Below are positions 33,665 to 42,789 of a DNA stretch of 64,000 nt, piece after piece. Made by a program: the position numbers and the translations under genes. Numbering within the stretch: the stretch's first letter is position 1; the number at the start of each line of letters is the position of its first letter. The notes under the pieces are model-generated. The model did not search any database, was not told the origin of the DNA, and saw only the letters and a list, made by a program, of their open reading frames with translations. The DNA is from ZC4RG30 sp965652645 (GTDB lineage: Bacteria; Pseudomonadota; Gammaproteobacteria; Steroidobacterales; Steroidobacteraceae), in NCBI GenBank assembly GCA_965652645.1, contig CBFGXE010000005.1, forward strand, positions 67,654 to 131,653, in the 5' to 3' direction.

Positions 33665-33849
33665 GGGCATCTTCCTGTTATGTAAGCGGATTGTGGGTCG
33701 GGACCGGAGGCGGCGCCGGCGCGCAATCATGTCCGAAAGCCCCCGCCGATGCCAGCAATAGGGCAAACTTGGAAGTCCATAGTTAAATGCCCACGGCAGA
33801 GCATGCCGCAGGCAATCATCATCCAGACAGGCCGCATCGGCGGGGAAAC

Positions 33850-34572
33850 ATGGGTCGCATATTTGAAGTACGCAAGCACACGATGTTCGCGCGCTGGAAC
33901 CGCATGGCAAAGCAGTTCGCGAAGATCGGCAAGGACATCACCATCGCGGTGAAGGCCGGTGGCAGTGATCCGGCAGGCAATCCCGCATTGCGCCGCGTCA
34001 TCCAGAACGCGCGCGCGGTGAACATGCCCAAGGACAAGGTCGAGGCCGCCATCAAGCGCGCCAGCGGCCGCGATGCCGCGAACTACTCGGAGGTGATCTA
34101 CGAGGGCTACGCGCCGCACGGCGTGGCGGTGCTCGTGGAAACCGCCACCGACAACCCGACCCGCACCGTCGCCAATGTGCGCAGCATCTTCAGCAAGCAT
34201 GGCGGCAACCTGGGCAGCACCGGCAGCGTGAGCTTCATGTTCCGCAAGCTGGGCGTGTTCCGGCTCGACCCCGCCGGCATCGACCAGGACGACCTTGAGC
34301 TCTACCTCATCGACCACGGGCTCGACGAGATGGGCGAAGGCACGGGCGAAAAGGGTGAACCGCAGCTGGTGGTGCGCTGCGCCTTCGATGACTTCGGCCA
34401 GATGCAGAAGGCGCTGGAGGAGCGCGGCATCACGCCGCTTTCGGCCACGCACGAATACCTGTGCGGCACGCCCGTCACGCTGGGCGAGGCCGAGGCCACC
34501 GAAGTGATGACCATGCTCGACAAGCTGGAGCAGGACGAGGACGTGCAGAACGTCTACCACACGCTGGCCTGA
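33850..34572 (+). CDS. YebC/PmpR family regulator
   Basis: A 240-aa YebC-type protein, a family of DNA- and ribosome-associated regulators; some members act on quorum sensing or on translation through polyproline stretches. The start [21 protein letters not shown] and [20 protein letters not shown] with the core [20 protein letters not shown] are family signatures. The N-terminus has GRIFEVRKH where YebC proper has AGHSKW, so it is a YebC paralogue rather than the RuvC-linked copy. GGGGAAA precedes the ATG. A single-gene transcript is likely, since the next gene starts 113 bp later after its own leader. Confidence 0.92.
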   Translation: MGRIFEVRKHTMFARWNRMAKQFAKIGKDITIAVKAGGSDPAGNPALRRVIQNARAVNMPKDKVEAAIKRASGRDAANYSEVIYEGYAPHGVAVLVETATDNPTRTVANVRSIFSKHGGNLGSTGSVSFMFRKLGVFRLDPAGIDQDDLELYLIDHGLDEMGEGTGEKGEPQLVVRCAFDDFGQMQKALEERGITPLSATHEYLCGTPVTLGEAEATEVMTMLDKLEQDEDVQNVYHTLA

Positions 34573-34685
34573 TCGCCCCCACACGCGCCTTTTCGCGCAC
34601 CGCAGGCTTCCCCCGGACGCGCCGGCAGCCTGCGGCTAGAATCCCTGCCTGGACTTTCATCGTTGCAGAAAGAGGAATGCCTCGC

Positions 34686-36833
34686 ATGAAGCGCACAGCG
34701 GCTCCACTTCTCATTGCCACCGGTTGCCTGGCTGGTTCCCCATTGCTGGCTGCCGCGGCGGCCGAACAGGAACTGTCCCCGGTGGTGGTCAGTGCGACGC
34801 GGCTGCGCAGCGTGTCGGACCTGGACGCGCCGGCCTCCATCAGCACCGTGCACCTGGACCCGTCCAGCAACCTGATGCAGACCAACGTGACCGAGCTGCT
34901 CGCCGGCATACCCGGCGTCACCGCGCTCGATCGCCAGAACTACGCGCAGGACACGCAGCTGTCGATCCGCGGCTTCGGCTCACGCGCAACCTTCGGCGTG
35001 CGCGGCCTCAGGCTGTATGCCGACGGCATCCCGGCCTCGATGCCCGATGGCCAGGGCCAGCTCTCGCACTTCTCCGTGCTGGGAGCCGACAGCATGCAGG
35101 TGCTGCGCGGCCCCTTCTCCGCGCTGCACGGCAATTCCTCCGGCGGCGTGGTGCAGATCTGGAGCCGTTCCGGCACCGATGAGCCCTCGGCGCGGCTGCG
35201 CGGCACCTGGGGCAGCCATGGCACCTCCGCGCTGGGCGGCCAGGCGCTGGGCACGGCCGGTCCGCTGGACTACAACCTGTCGCTGTCGCGCTTCGAGACC
35301 GATGGTTACCGCGACCACGCGGCCGCGCGCCGCGACTCGGCCAACCTCAGGCTGGGCGTGGACCTGGGTCCCGACCAGAGCCTCACGCTGGTGGCGAACT
35401 ACGTGGACATCCCCGAGGCCCGGGACCCGCTGGGGGTGACGCCTGACGACTGGCGGGCCGATCCCCGCGGCACCGCGTCGGTGGCCACGCTGTTCAACAC
35501 CCGCAAGTCCGTGGAGCAGCTGCAGGGCGGCGCGGTGTATGAACACCGGCTCGGCACCCACAACCTGCGCGCCATGGTCTACACCGGCAAGCGCGAGGTG
35601 ACGCAGTTCCTGTCCATTCCGCCGGGCACGCAGCGCGCCACGCAGACGCACGCGGGCGGCGTGATAGACCTGGACGGCAGCTACGAGGGTGCGGACCTGC
35701 GCTGGGCCTGGCTGGGCACGCTGGCCGGAAGGGCGCTGGAAATCACCGCGGGCACCAACTTCGACCGCCAGAACCAGCTGCGCCGCGGCTACGAGAACTT
35801 CCTCGGCCCGGTGGACAACACCTGCAGCGGCGCCACCACCTGCGGCGTGCGCGGCGACCTGCGCCGTGACGAGACCAACCGCGTCCGCAACTTCGACCAG
35901 TACGCACAGGGCTACCTGCACTTCTCGGAGCGCTGGTCGGCCATGGCCGGCGTGCGCCGCAGCGAGGTGCGTTTCCGCAATGTCGACCGCTACCAGAACG
36001 GCACCAATGGCGACGACAGCGGCACCCGCAAGTTCTCCGACACCACGCTGGTCGGCGGCGTGATGTTCCGCCCCACCGATGCCTGGCGTTTCTACGCATC
36101 GCTGGGCGATGGCTTCGAGACGCCCACCTTCAACGAAATCTCCTACCGTGCCGATGGCGCCGCGGGCCTGGCCTTCGACCTCAATGCCGCGCTGAGCCGC
36201 AACTACGAGCTCGGCGCGAAGTGGCGGCCGGCGCCGGGCCTCGAAGTCGACGCCGCGCTGTTCCGCGCCGACACCCGCAACGAGCTGTTGGTGGTGCGCA
36301 ACAGCGGTGGTCGCAGCAGCTTCCGCAATGCCGACGGCAAGACGCGCCGGCAGGGTTTCGAGGCCTCGCTGCTGGCCCGGCTGCCACATGACCTGGCGCT
36401 GGAGGGCAGCTACACCCTGCTCGACGCGCAGTTCCTGAGCGACAACACCATCTGCAGCGGCGTTCCCTGCACCACGCCCAACGTGGTGGTCCCGGCCGGC
36501 TCGCGCATCCCGGGCGTGCCGCGCCACCAGGGCACCCTCGGCCTGCGCTGGTCCCCGGGCTCCTGGGACACCGGCCTGTTGTTCGAGGCCCGCGGCAACA
36601 TCGTGGTGAACGACACCGCCGCCTTCAGCGCGCCCGGCTTCGGCCTCTGGCACGCGGAGGCCGGCCGCAACTGGAACCTCGGCGACAGCACGCTGCGCAC
36701 CTTCGTCCGCGTGGAGAACCTGCTGGACAAGACCTACGTCGGCTCGGTGATCGTGAACGAGGGCAACAGCCGGTTCTTCGAGGCCGGCCCGGACCGCACG
36801 GCCATGATCGGCCTGCAGTGGAACTGGCGCTGA
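34686..36833 (+). CDS. TonB-dependent outer-membrane receptor
   Basis: Outer-membrane active-transport protein with a plug and 22-strand barrel. The 715-aa precursor has a signal peptide (1-24), a TonB box-like LSPVVVSATR near residue 29, the plug (TELLAGIPGVTALDRQ; QLSIRGFGSRATFGVRGLRL; LRGPFSALHGNSSGGVVQIW) and a barrel ending VRVENLLDKTYVG ... QWNWR. The plug resembles FecA-type (COG4772) receptors, so ferric chelates are a guess. AGAGGA sits nine bases before ATG 34686; the ATG at 34677 touches the Shine-Dalgarno and is unlikely. No N-terminal signalling domain or adjacent sigma/anti-sigma pair is present. It is unrelated by function to the kynurenine genes next to it, as far as I can see. 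Confidence 0.92.
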   Translation: MKRTAAPLLIATGCLAGSPLLAAAAAEQELSPVVVSATRLRSVSDLDAPASISTVHLDPSSNLMQTNVTELLAGIPGVTALDRQNYAQDTQLSIRGFGSRATFGVRGLRLYADGIPASMPDGQGQLSHFSVLGADSMQVLRGPFSALHGNSSGGVVQIWSRSGTDEPSARLRGTWGSHGTSALGGQALGTAGPLDYNLSLSRFETDGYRDHAAARRDSANLRLGVDLGPDQSLTLVANYVDIPEARDPLGVTPDDWRADPRGTASVATLFNTRKSVEQLQGGAVYEHRLGTHNLRAMVYTGKREVTQFLSIPPGTQRATQTHAGGVIDLDGSYEGADLRWAWLGTLAGRALEITAGTNFDRQNQLRRGYENFLGPVDNTCSGATTCGVRGDLRRDETNRVRNFDQYAQGYLHFSERWSAMAGVRRSEVRFRNVDRYQNGTNGDDSGTRKFSDTTLVGGVMFRPTDAWRFYASLGDGFETPTFNEISYRADGAAGLAFDLNAALSRNYELGAKWRPAPGLEVDAALFRADTRNELLVVRNSGGRSSFRNADGKTRRQGFEASLLARLPHDLALEGSYTLLDAQFLSDNTICSGVPCTTPNVVVPAGSRIPGVPRHQGTLGLRWSPGSWDTGLLFEARGNIVVNDTAAFSAPGFGLWHAEAGRNWNLGDSTLRTFVRVENLLDKTYVGSVIVNEGNSRFFEAGPDRTAMIGLQWNWR

Positions 36834-36834
36834 T

Positions 36835-36840
36835 TACAAT
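36835..36840 (+). promoter_or_regulatory. Candidate -10 for the kynurenine operon
   Basis: TACAAT lies right after the TonB receptor stop and 16 bases before the dioxygenase ATG, an unusually A/T-rich hexamer for this sequence. The expected -35 position (CCTGCA) is poor, so this is only a candidate. Confidence 0.35.
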
Positions 36841-36856
36841 AGGCTGGAGGTGACCC

Positions 36857-37384
36857 ATGCTCCAGCCTTTCAACTTCAGGCAATGGATCGAATCCCACCG
36901 GCACCTGCTCAAGCCGCCGGTGGGCAACAAGCTGCTGTTTCCCGTCGGTGACTTCATCCTGATGGTGGTCGGCGGGCCCAACGCCCGCAGCGATTTCCAC
37001 GTGGACCCGGGCGAGGAGTTCTTCTACCAGGTCGAAGGCAACATGACGCTGCGCACGCTGCAGGACGGCCGCATCGTCGACATCCCCATCCGCGAGGGCG
37101 AGATGTTCCTGCTGCCGCCCAACCTGCCGCACTCCCCGCAGCGCCAGCCCGACACCGTGGGGCTGGTGATCGAACGGCGGCGGTTACCGGGCGAGAAGGA
37201 CGGACTGCAGTGGTACTGCGGGAATTGCAGCCACAAGCTCTACGAGGAGTTCTTCGAGCTCACCAACATCGAGACGCAGTTCCCGCCCGTCTTCCAGCGC
37301 TACTACGACAGCCTGGAGCACCGCACCTGCCGCAACTGCGGCACGGTCGCGCCGGTGCCGCCGTCGCGGCGCAAGGAGAGCTGA
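36857..37384 (+). CDS. 3-hydroxyanthranilate 3,4-dioxygenase
   Basis: Cupin dioxygenase that opens 3-hydroxyanthranilate to 2-amino-3-carboxymuconate semialdehyde, the precursor of quinolinate. The 175-aa product has the Fe ligands in [13 protein letters not shown] (His, Glu) and [11 protein letters not shown] (His), and the C-terminal rubredoxin-like zinc/iron site with two CxxC pairs (YCGNCSHK and TCRNCGTV) that bacterial enzymes carry. A strong GGAGGTGA precedes the ATG. It is the first of four tightly spaced kynurenine genes. The product can cyclise to quinolinate for NAD or be degraded to glutaryl-CoA; no decarboxylase is present here, which favours the NAD route. Confidence 0.95.
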   Translation: MLQPFNFRQWIESHRHLLKPPVGNKLLFPVGDFILMVVGGPNARSDFHVDPGEEFFYQVEGNMTLRTLQDGRIVDIPIREGEMFLLPPNLPHSPQRQPDTVGLVIERRRLPGEKDGLQWYCGNCSHKLYEEFFELTNIETQFPPVFQRYYDSLEHRTCRNCGTVAPVPPSRRKES

Positions 37385-37391
37385 TCCCGGC

Positions 37392-38171
37392 ATGGATCCG
37401 CTCGCCACGCCGCGGGTCGACTTCGGCGCAGCCCTGTCGCTGGCCCTGACGCTGGATTTCTCCCGCCCGCACCCGCGCCACTTCGGTGCCCCGCCGGCCA
37501 CCAGCGAGGCCTTCAGCATTGGCAGCTTCGAGGGCGACGTGGCGCGGGGCGCGAGCTGCAACTGCCGGCGCGTGGTGCTGGTCCCGCATTGCAACGGCAC
37601 GCACACGGAGAGCGCCTCCCACCTGACGCTGGAGCAGCGCCCGCTGCAGGACATCCTGCCGGCCGGCCCGGTGCGCGCGCTGCTGCTCACAGTTGTCCCG
37701 GTGGATGCGACCGGCAGCGGCGAGGATTCCCTTCCTGCCCCCCGGCAGGGCGACCGGCTCATTACGCGCCAGGCGCTGCTGCAGGCCTGGCGGCGCCATG
37801 GCGGTGCGGACGCCACCGCGCTGCTGCTGCGCACGGGCACGGACTGGCGTGACGAGGCACCGCCTTTTCTTTCGCGCCAGCTGATGGAAGAACTGGTTGC
37901 ACGCGGCATCATGCACCTGGTCACCGATTTGCCTTCCATCGACCGCCTCGCGGATGAAGGTCTCCTCACTGCGCACCGGGTCTTCTTCGGCCTGCCCGCG
38001 GGCAGCAGGCGGCTTGAGGAAGCCGTGCGTGCGACGGCCACCATCACTGAACTGGCGTCATTTCCGGCGCAGGTTCCCGACGGCCCCTGCGCCGTGCAGA
38101 TCCAGGTTCCGGCGTGGACAGGCGATGCGGTGCCGAGCCGCCCGCTGTACCTGCCACTGGTGCAGCCATGA
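37392..38171 (+). CDS. Cyclase-family protein, probable kynurenine formamidase
   Basis: A 259-aa protein of the metal-dependent cyclase family that includes KynB, which hydrolyses N-formylkynurenine. The metal-site motif appears as HCNGTHTESASHLT near residue 65, a variant of the usual H-x-G-T-H-x-D-x-P-x-H: the N-terminal His, GTH and the last His are kept, while Asp is Glu and Pro is Ala. The position between a 3-hydroxyanthranilate dioxygenase and kynureninase makes formamidase the natural role, but the altered motif leaves another arylformamide or lactone substrate open. It starts eight bases after the previous stop and overlaps kynU in ATGA. Confidence 0.75.
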   Translation: MDPLATPRVDFGAALSLALTLDFSRPHPRHFGAPPATSEAFSIGSFEGDVARGASCNCRRVVLVPHCNGTHTESASHLTLEQRPLQDILPAGPVRALLLTVVPVDATGSGEDSLPAPRQGDRLITRQALLQAWRRHGGADATALLLRTGTDWRDEAPPFLSRQLMEELVARGIMHLVTDLPSIDRLADEGLLTAHRVFFGLPAGSRRLEEAVRATATITELASFPAQVPDGPCAVQIQVPAWTGDAVPSRPLYLPLVQP

Positions 38172-39442
38172 CGCTCGCCGACCTGTCAGCCCGCGCCCGG
38201 GCACTGGATGCAGCCGATCCGCTCGCGGCCTTCCGCCAGCAGTTCGCGCTGCCGCGCAATGCCGCCGGGGAACCCCTGATCTACTTCTGCGGGCATTCCC
38301 TGGGCCTGGCGCCGCTGGCCGCGCGCCAGCGGGTGGAAGAGGAACTCGCGGACTGGGAGCAACTCGGGGTCGAGGGCCACCATCGCAGCCGGCGGCCGTG
38401 GATCGACTACGCGGAGCTGCTGCAGCCCGCCCTGGCACGGCTGGCCGGCGCCGGACCCTCCGAGGTGGTGGCGATGAATTCGCTGTCCATCAACCTGCAC
38501 CTGCTGCTGGCGAGCTTCTACCGGCCCCAGGGTCGGCGCCGCTGCATCGTGATCGAACGCGGCGCGTTCCCTTCCGATCGCCACGCCGTGGCCAGCCAGA
38601 TCGGCTGGCATGGCCTCGACGCGGAAGAGGCCCTGGTCGAACTCGGCCCTGACGCCACCGGCCTCGCCGATGAAGCCGGGCTCGAGGAACTGCTTGCCCG
38701 GCGCGGCGGCGAGGTTGCCCTCGTCCTGTGGCCCGGCGTGCAATACCTCACCGGGCAGGCATTCGACCTGGCGCGCATCTCCCGTGCCGCGCATGCCGCC
38801 GGCGCGTGCTGCGGTTTCGACCTCGCCCATGCCATCGGCAACATGCCGCTGGCGCTGCATGACAGCGGCGCGGATTTCGCCGTGTGGTGCAGCTACAAGT
38901 ACCTCAATGCAGGGCCAGGTGCGACTGGCGGGGCGTTTGTGCATGCACGCCACCAGCGTGCCGGACTGCCGGGCCTGGCCGGATGGTGGGGGCATGACCC
39001 AGCCACGCGCTTTCGCATGGGACCTGGATTCGTGCCCGCGGCCGGTGCCGCAGGCTGGCAGGTGAGCAACCCGCCCATCCTCTCCACGGCGCCGCTGCTG
39101 GCGTCGCTGCCGCTGTTCGAAGCGGCGGGCATGGCAGCCCTGCGCACCAAGTCCGAAGCCATGACGGCGCTGTTGCTGGAAGGCCTTGAGGCCTGCGGCG
39201 GGAAGATCACCAGCATCACGCCGCGTGAGGCAGCCCGTCGCGGCTGCCAGCTTTCGCTGCGCGTGCGCGCGGGGCGCGAGGCCGGGCGGGAGCTGTTCGA
39301 TTCACTCGTGGCGCAGGGCGTGGTGGCGGACTGGCGCGAGCCGGACATCCTGCGCGTGGCGCCCGTGCCGCTGTACAACACCTTCGGCGAGGTGGCGCGC
39401 TGCTGCGAACTGCTGGCGGCCGGGGCGGAGCGGCTGGCGTGA
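38168..39442 (+). CDS. kynU: Kynureninase
   Basis: PLP enzyme that cleaves 3-hydroxykynurenine to 3-hydroxyanthranilate and alanine. The 424-aa product has LIYFCGHSLGLAPLAAR near the N-terminus, the substrate loop HHRSRRPWIDYAE, the acidic PLP-ring contact GFDLAHAIGNMPL, and the Schiff-base lysine in WCSYKYLNAGPG near residue 248. The C-terminal domain is complete. The ATG overlaps the formamidase-like stop and the gene's own stop overlaps the GTG of the monooxygenase, so all three are translationally coupled. Confidence 0.95.
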   Translation: MTLADLSARARALDAADPLAAFRQQFALPRNAAGEPLIYFCGHSLGLAPLAARQRVEEELADWEQLGVEGHHRSRRPWIDYAELLQPALARLAGAGPSEVVAMNSLSINLHLLLASFYRPQGRRRCIVIERGAFPSDRHAVASQIGWHGLDAEEALVELGPDATGLADEAGLEELLARRGGEVALVLWPGVQYLTGQAFDLARISRAAHAAGACCGFDLAHAIGNMPLALHDSGADFAVWCSYKYLNAGPGATGGAFVHARHQRAGLPGLAGWWGHDPATRFRMGPGFVPAAGAAGWQVSNPPILSTAPLLASLPLFEAAGMAALRTKSEAMTALLLEGLEACGGKITSITPREAARRGCQLSLRVRAGREAGRELFDSLVAQGVVADWREPDILRVAPVPLYNTFGEVARCCELLAAGAERLA

Positions 39443-40788
39443 TCGCCATCGTCGGCGGCGGGCCGGCCGGCTGCCTGCTGGCGCTGCTGCTCGCGCGGCG
39501 CGGGGAGCAGGTGCAGGTGTACGAGCGGCGCGCGGATCCGCGCGTGGTTCCACCCGAGGCCGGACGCTCCATCAACCTCGCCCTGGCCGCGCGCGGCAAG
39601 CGCGCGCTGGCGGCGGCTGGCGCACTGGACGGGCTGGTGCCGCACATGGTGCCCATGCCGGGCCGCCTGCTGCATCCGGCCGCCGGCACGCCAGGCTTCA
39701 GCCCCTACGGGCAGCGCCCGGAGGAGATCAACCACTCCATCTCGCGCGCTGAAATCACGCGCCAGCTCGTCGAACGCGCGGGACGCCAGCCCGGCATCAC
39801 GCTGCACTTCGGCCAGCGCTGCGTGGGCCTCGGCGATGACCTCGTGCCGCTGATGCAGGACGAGGACAGCGGCCGCCAGTATCCGCTGCATGCCGAGCGT
39901 GTCATCGGGGCCGACGGCGCCGGCTCGGCGCTGCGCAAGGCGCTGGCCGCGCGCGGCCTTGCCACGGCCAGCAACGAGCTGCTCGACCACGACTACAAGG
40001 AACTGGCCATTCCCGCGGTCGCGGGGCGCAGCGCGCTGGCCGTGCGCGAGGCCCTGCACATCTGGCCGCGCCATGGCTTCATGCTCATCGCGCTGCCCAA
40101 TGCCGATTGCAGCTTCACGGCCACGCTGTTCCTGCCGCGCGAAGGCTCTCCCGGCTTCTCCTCGCTCGAGGCGCCTGGCGCCGCGCGGGCGTTCTTCCAG
40201 CAGGAGTTTCCCGACGCCCTGGCGCTGATGCCGGACTTCGAGCAGGAGTTCGCCGCGCACCGCCAGGGCATCCTGGGCACGGTGCGCACGGATCCCTGGC
40301 ATGCCGGCGAGAAGCTGCTGCTGGTCGGGGATGCGGCCCATGCCGTCGTGCCCTTCCACGGCCAGGGCCTCAACTGCGCGCTGGAGGACTGCCGCATCCT
40401 CGATGAGCTGCTGGCCGATGGCCGCCCGGAACCGTTCGCGCGCTTCACTGCGCAGCGACGACCCGATGCCGAGGCCATCGCGGAGATGTCACTTGAGAAC
40501 TACGCGGAGATGCGCGAGGAAGTACTCGATCCCCGCCACCAGCAGCATCGCCAGCTCGAGCTGGAGCTGGAGCGGCGCCACCCGGACCGCTTCATCCCGC
40601 GCTACTCGATGGTCATGTTCCACGACCGGATCCCCTACTCGGTGGCGCTGCGGCGTGGCCGCGTGCAGCAGGACATCCTCGAGGCGCTGACGGCCCCGCT
40701 CGGGCTGCAACCCGGTGCGATCAATGACGTTGACTGGGCGCTCGCCGACCGGCTGGTCACCGGGCGGCTGCCGGCAATTGCCGGCTAG
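39439..40788 (+). CDS. kmo: Kynurenine 3-monooxygenase
   Basis: FAD-dependent hydroxylase turning kynurenine into 3-hydroxykynurenine. The 449-aa product has the N-terminal dinucleotide-binding GGGPAGCLLALLLARRG, GRSINLALAARGKRAL (substrate region), VIGADGAGSALRKAL and the second FAD motif LLVGDAAHAVVPFHGQGLN. The GTG start is set by the GTGA overlap with kynU. Unlike eukaryotic KMO, no obvious C-terminal membrane anchor is present. Tryptophan 2,3-dioxygenase is absent from the window, so either it lies elsewhere or kynurenine is imported. Confidence 0.95.
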   Translation: MIAIVGGGPAGCLLALLLARRGEQVQVYERRADPRVVPPEAGRSINLALAARGKRALAAAGALDGLVPHMVPMPGRLLHPAAGTPGFSPYGQRPEEINHSISRAEITRQLVERAGRQPGITLHFGQRCVGLGDDLVPLMQDEDSGRQYPLHAERVIGADGAGSALRKALAARGLATASNELLDHDYKELAIPAVAGRSALAVREALHIWPRHGFMLIALPNADCSFTATLFLPREGSPGFSSLEAPGAARAFFQQEFPDALALMPDFEQEFAAHRQGILGTVRTDPWHAGEKLLLVGDAAHAVVPFHGQGLNCALEDCRILDELLADGRPEPFARFTAQRRPDAEAIAEMSLENYAEMREEVLDPRHQQHRQLELELERRHPDRFIPRYSMVMFHDRIPYSVALRRGRVQQDILEALTAPLGLQPGAINDVDWALADRLVTGRLPAIAG

Positions 40789-40798
40789 CACTGCGCCC

Positions 40799-40836
40799 AG
40801 GGCAGCGCCCTGCCGCCGCCGGCCCGGGCGGGCGGC
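40799..40836. terminator. GC-rich hairpins between convergent kmo and folA
   Basis: Two successive stems occupy the 57-bp convergent gap: AGGGC-AGC-GCCCT (40799-40811) and GCCGCC pairing with GGCGGC (40815-40836). There is no T-tract on either strand, so termination activity is uncertain. Confidence 0.35.
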
Positions 40837-40845
40837 CGCGGGCTT

Positions 40846-41334
40846 TCAGGCAGGTGCAATCCGCTCCAGCGTGATGAAGCTCATCGCCCAGCGATTGCGG
40901 TCATCGGCCTCCCGCTCCTCGCGCGCCACCTCGCGCCACTGCGTGGCCGGCAGGTCGGGCAGGAAGGTGTCCCCGTCCACCACGGCGTGCACGCGCGTGA
41001 GGTAGATGCGGCTGGTGCGCGGCAACGCCTGACGGAAGGCCTCGGCGCCGCCGATGTTGGCCAGCTCCGGCTCGCCAGCCACCAGTTCCAGCGCCTCGTC
41101 GATGGAGCGCACGATCTCGATGCCCGGCGCGGAGAAATCCCCGCGCGTGAGCACCAGGTTGCGGCGGCCGGGCAGCGGCCGGCCGATCGACTGGAAGGTG
41201 CGCCGCCCCATCAGGATGGGCTTGCCCATGGTCACGCGCTTGAAATGCGCGAGGTCCGCGGGCAGGTGCCACGGCAGCGCGTTGTCGCGCCCGATCACGT
41301 CGTTCTCGGACGCGGCAAACACCGCCGTGAGCAT
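40846..41334 (-). CDS. folA: Dihydrofolate reductase
   Basis: NADPH-dependent reduction of dihydrofolate to THF. The 162-aa product has AVFAASENDVIGRDNALPWH (substrate loop with Asn/Trp), LPADLAHFKRVTMGKPILMG with the catalytic acidic residue, and MGRRTFQSIGRPLPGR. ATG 41334 gives the normal length; upstream in-frame residues belong to the SET gene's other frame. It is the last gene of a minus-strand run in which thyA lies two genes upstream, the usual functional pairing since thymidylate synthase makes the dihydrofolate that FolA recycles. The SET-domain gene sits between them. Confidence 0.95.
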   Translation of the reverse strand: MLTAVFAASENDVIGRDNALPWHLPADLAHFKRVTMGKPILMGRRTFQSIGRPLPGRRNLVLTRGDFSAPGIEIVRSIDEALELVAGEPELANIGGAEAFRQALPRTSRIYLTRVHAVVDGDTFLPDLPATQWREVAREEREADDRNRWAMSFITLERIAPA

Positions 41335-41348
41335 CGTGGCCACCGGCC

Positions 41349-41993
41349 TTACCGCTTGCGGGCCTTGCCGCGCTTCGCCGCCGGCCGGGCCTTCGTCTTC
41401 GACGCGGGTTTCGACTTCGACTTCGTCTTCGTCTTCTTCTTCGCCTTGCCGCGCGTGGTCTTCGCCGAGGTCTTCTTCACCTTGCTGCCGGCCTTCTTCC
41501 TGGCCTTCGGGCGCCTGGCCGGCCACAGCATGTGGCCGCGGCACTTCGGCGAGCCGCAGCGGCAGGCGAAGATCTCTTCCACATTGGGCGGATCCTCCTT
41601 GTCGCGCGGGATCTGGTAGTCGTAGCCCAGCTCCTCGCCCTTCTGGATGTCGCGGATGGCGTCGATGAACACCCGTCCCTTCTCGGTCTCGGAGGTGCAG
41701 TTGCCATCGCAGCTGTGGTTGATGAAGCGCGATTCGTTGCCGCCGCGGGTGGCGTCGATCACCGTCTTGCGGTCGGCAATGAACAGGAAGGTGTGGTTGT
41801 CGTCGGGATCGGAGTCCTCGTAGCGCTTGTCCGCTTCCTTGTGCGAAAGGCGCTCGCCCAGGTACTCGATGATGCGCGTGCCCTTGGGAATGAACTTGCG
41901 GGCGAAGCAGCCATAACCGTGCACGGGCGAGTTGCGCACGACGATCCACTTGTTGTCCGGCTTGCCGGTATCGTTGATCTTGACGCGTGCCAT
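41349..41993 (-). CDS. SET-domain lysine methyltransferase with Lys/Arg-rich tail
   Basis: A 214-aa protein with a compact SET domain (about 16-135) and a post-SET zinc site. SET motifs: NSPVHGYGCFARKFIPKGT (21-39), ESRFINHSCDGNC (87-99, SAM-binding and pseudoknot) and GYDY (123-126). Post-SET CRCGSPKCRG occupies 144-153; with C95 it can build the usual Zn cluster. Residues 161-214 are a disordered tail in which 27 of 54 residues are Lys or Arg, resembling histone H1. SAM-dependent lysine methylation is expected; targets in bacteria are unsettled, and the tail could bind DNA or be self-methylated. It starts one base after the thyA stop. Confidence 0.87.
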   Translation of the reverse strand: MARVKINDTGKPDNKWIVVRNSPVHGYGCFARKFIPKGTRIIEYLGERLSHKEADKRYEDSDPDDNHTFLFIADRKTVIDATRGGNESRFINHSCDGNCTSETEKGRVFIDAIRDIQKGEELGYDYQIPRDKEDPPNVEEIFACRCGSPKCRGHMLWPARRPKARKKAGSKVKKTSAKTTRGKAKKKTKTKSKSKPASKTKARPAAKRGKARKR

Positions 41994-41994
41994 G

Positions 41995-42789
41995 TCAGAC
42001 CGCCACGGGCGCCTTGATGGGCGCATGATGCTGGTAGTTCACGAACTCGATGTCCTCTGCTTGGTACTCGAAAAGGCTGGCCGGCCGGCGATGCAGTTGC
42101 AGGCGCGGCGCCGGCAAGGGCGTGCGCGAGAGCTGCAGGTCGGCCTGATCCAGGTGATTGAGGTACAGGTGGCAGTCGCCACCGGTCCAGACGAACTCGC
42201 CCACGTCCAGGTCGCACTGGGCGGCGACCATGTGCGTGAGCAGCGCGTAGGAGGCGATGTTGAAGGGCACGCCGAGGAACATGTCGGCGCTGCGCTGGTA
42301 GAGCTGGCAGGAAAGACGGCCTTCGGCGACGAAAAACTGGAACAGTGCATGGCAGGGCAGCAGCGCCATCTCGCCCAGCTCGCCCACGTTCCACGCGCTC
42401 ACCACCAGGCGCCGCGAGGAAGGGTCGCGCTTCAGCGTGGCCAGCACCTCGGCCAGCTGGTCGATGCGGCGGCCATCCGCCGCGCCCCAGGCACGCCACT
42501 GCCTGCCATAGACGGGCCCGAGCTCGCCCTGTGCGTCGGCCCATTCATCCCAGATGGTCACGCCATGCCGGTGCAGGTAGGCCACGTTGGTCTCGCCGCG
42601 CAGGAACCACAGCAGCTCATGGACCACCGAGGGAACGTGCACGCGCTTGGTGGTCACCAGCGGGAAACCGGCGGCAAGGTCGAAGCGCATCTGCAGCCCG
42701 AACAGGGCCAGCGTGCCCGTGCCCGTGCGGTCGCCCTTGCGGGCGCCCCGCTCACGCACCGCGCGCAGCTGCTCCAGGTAGGTCTTCAC
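41995..42789 (-). CDS. thyA: Thymidylate synthase
   Basis: Methylates dUMP to dTMP using methylene-THF. The 264-aa product matches the short ThyA length. [17 protein letters not shown], the catalytic Cys in [15 protein letters not shown], the dUMP-binding [20 protein letters not shown] and the C-terminal PIKAPVAV (ending in a valine-capped tail as usual) are present. It overlaps the lgt stop in ATGA, the common lgt-thyA order. The SET-domain gene follows with a one-base gap, then folA, so two folate enzymes flank it. Confidence 0.97.
   Translation of the reverse strand: MKTYLEQLRAVRERGARKGDRTGTGTLALFGLQMRFDLAAGFPLVTTKRVHVPSVVHELLWFLRGETNVAYLHRHGVTIWDEWADAQGELGPVYGRQWRAWGAADGRRIDQLAEVLATLKRDPSSRRLVVSAWNVGELGEMALLPCHALFQFFVAEGRLSCQLYQRSADMFLGVPFNIASYALLTHMVAAQCDLDVGEFVWTGGDCHLYLNHLDQADLQLSRTPLPAPRLQLHRRPASLFEYQAEDIEFVNYQHHAPIKAPVAV

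Noticed and set aside
33665..33849. Folate or glycine riboswitch in front of fhs or the yebC-type gene
   Set aside because: I could not find the conserved stems or cores of these riboswitches; the gap shows only weak A/T-rich patches.
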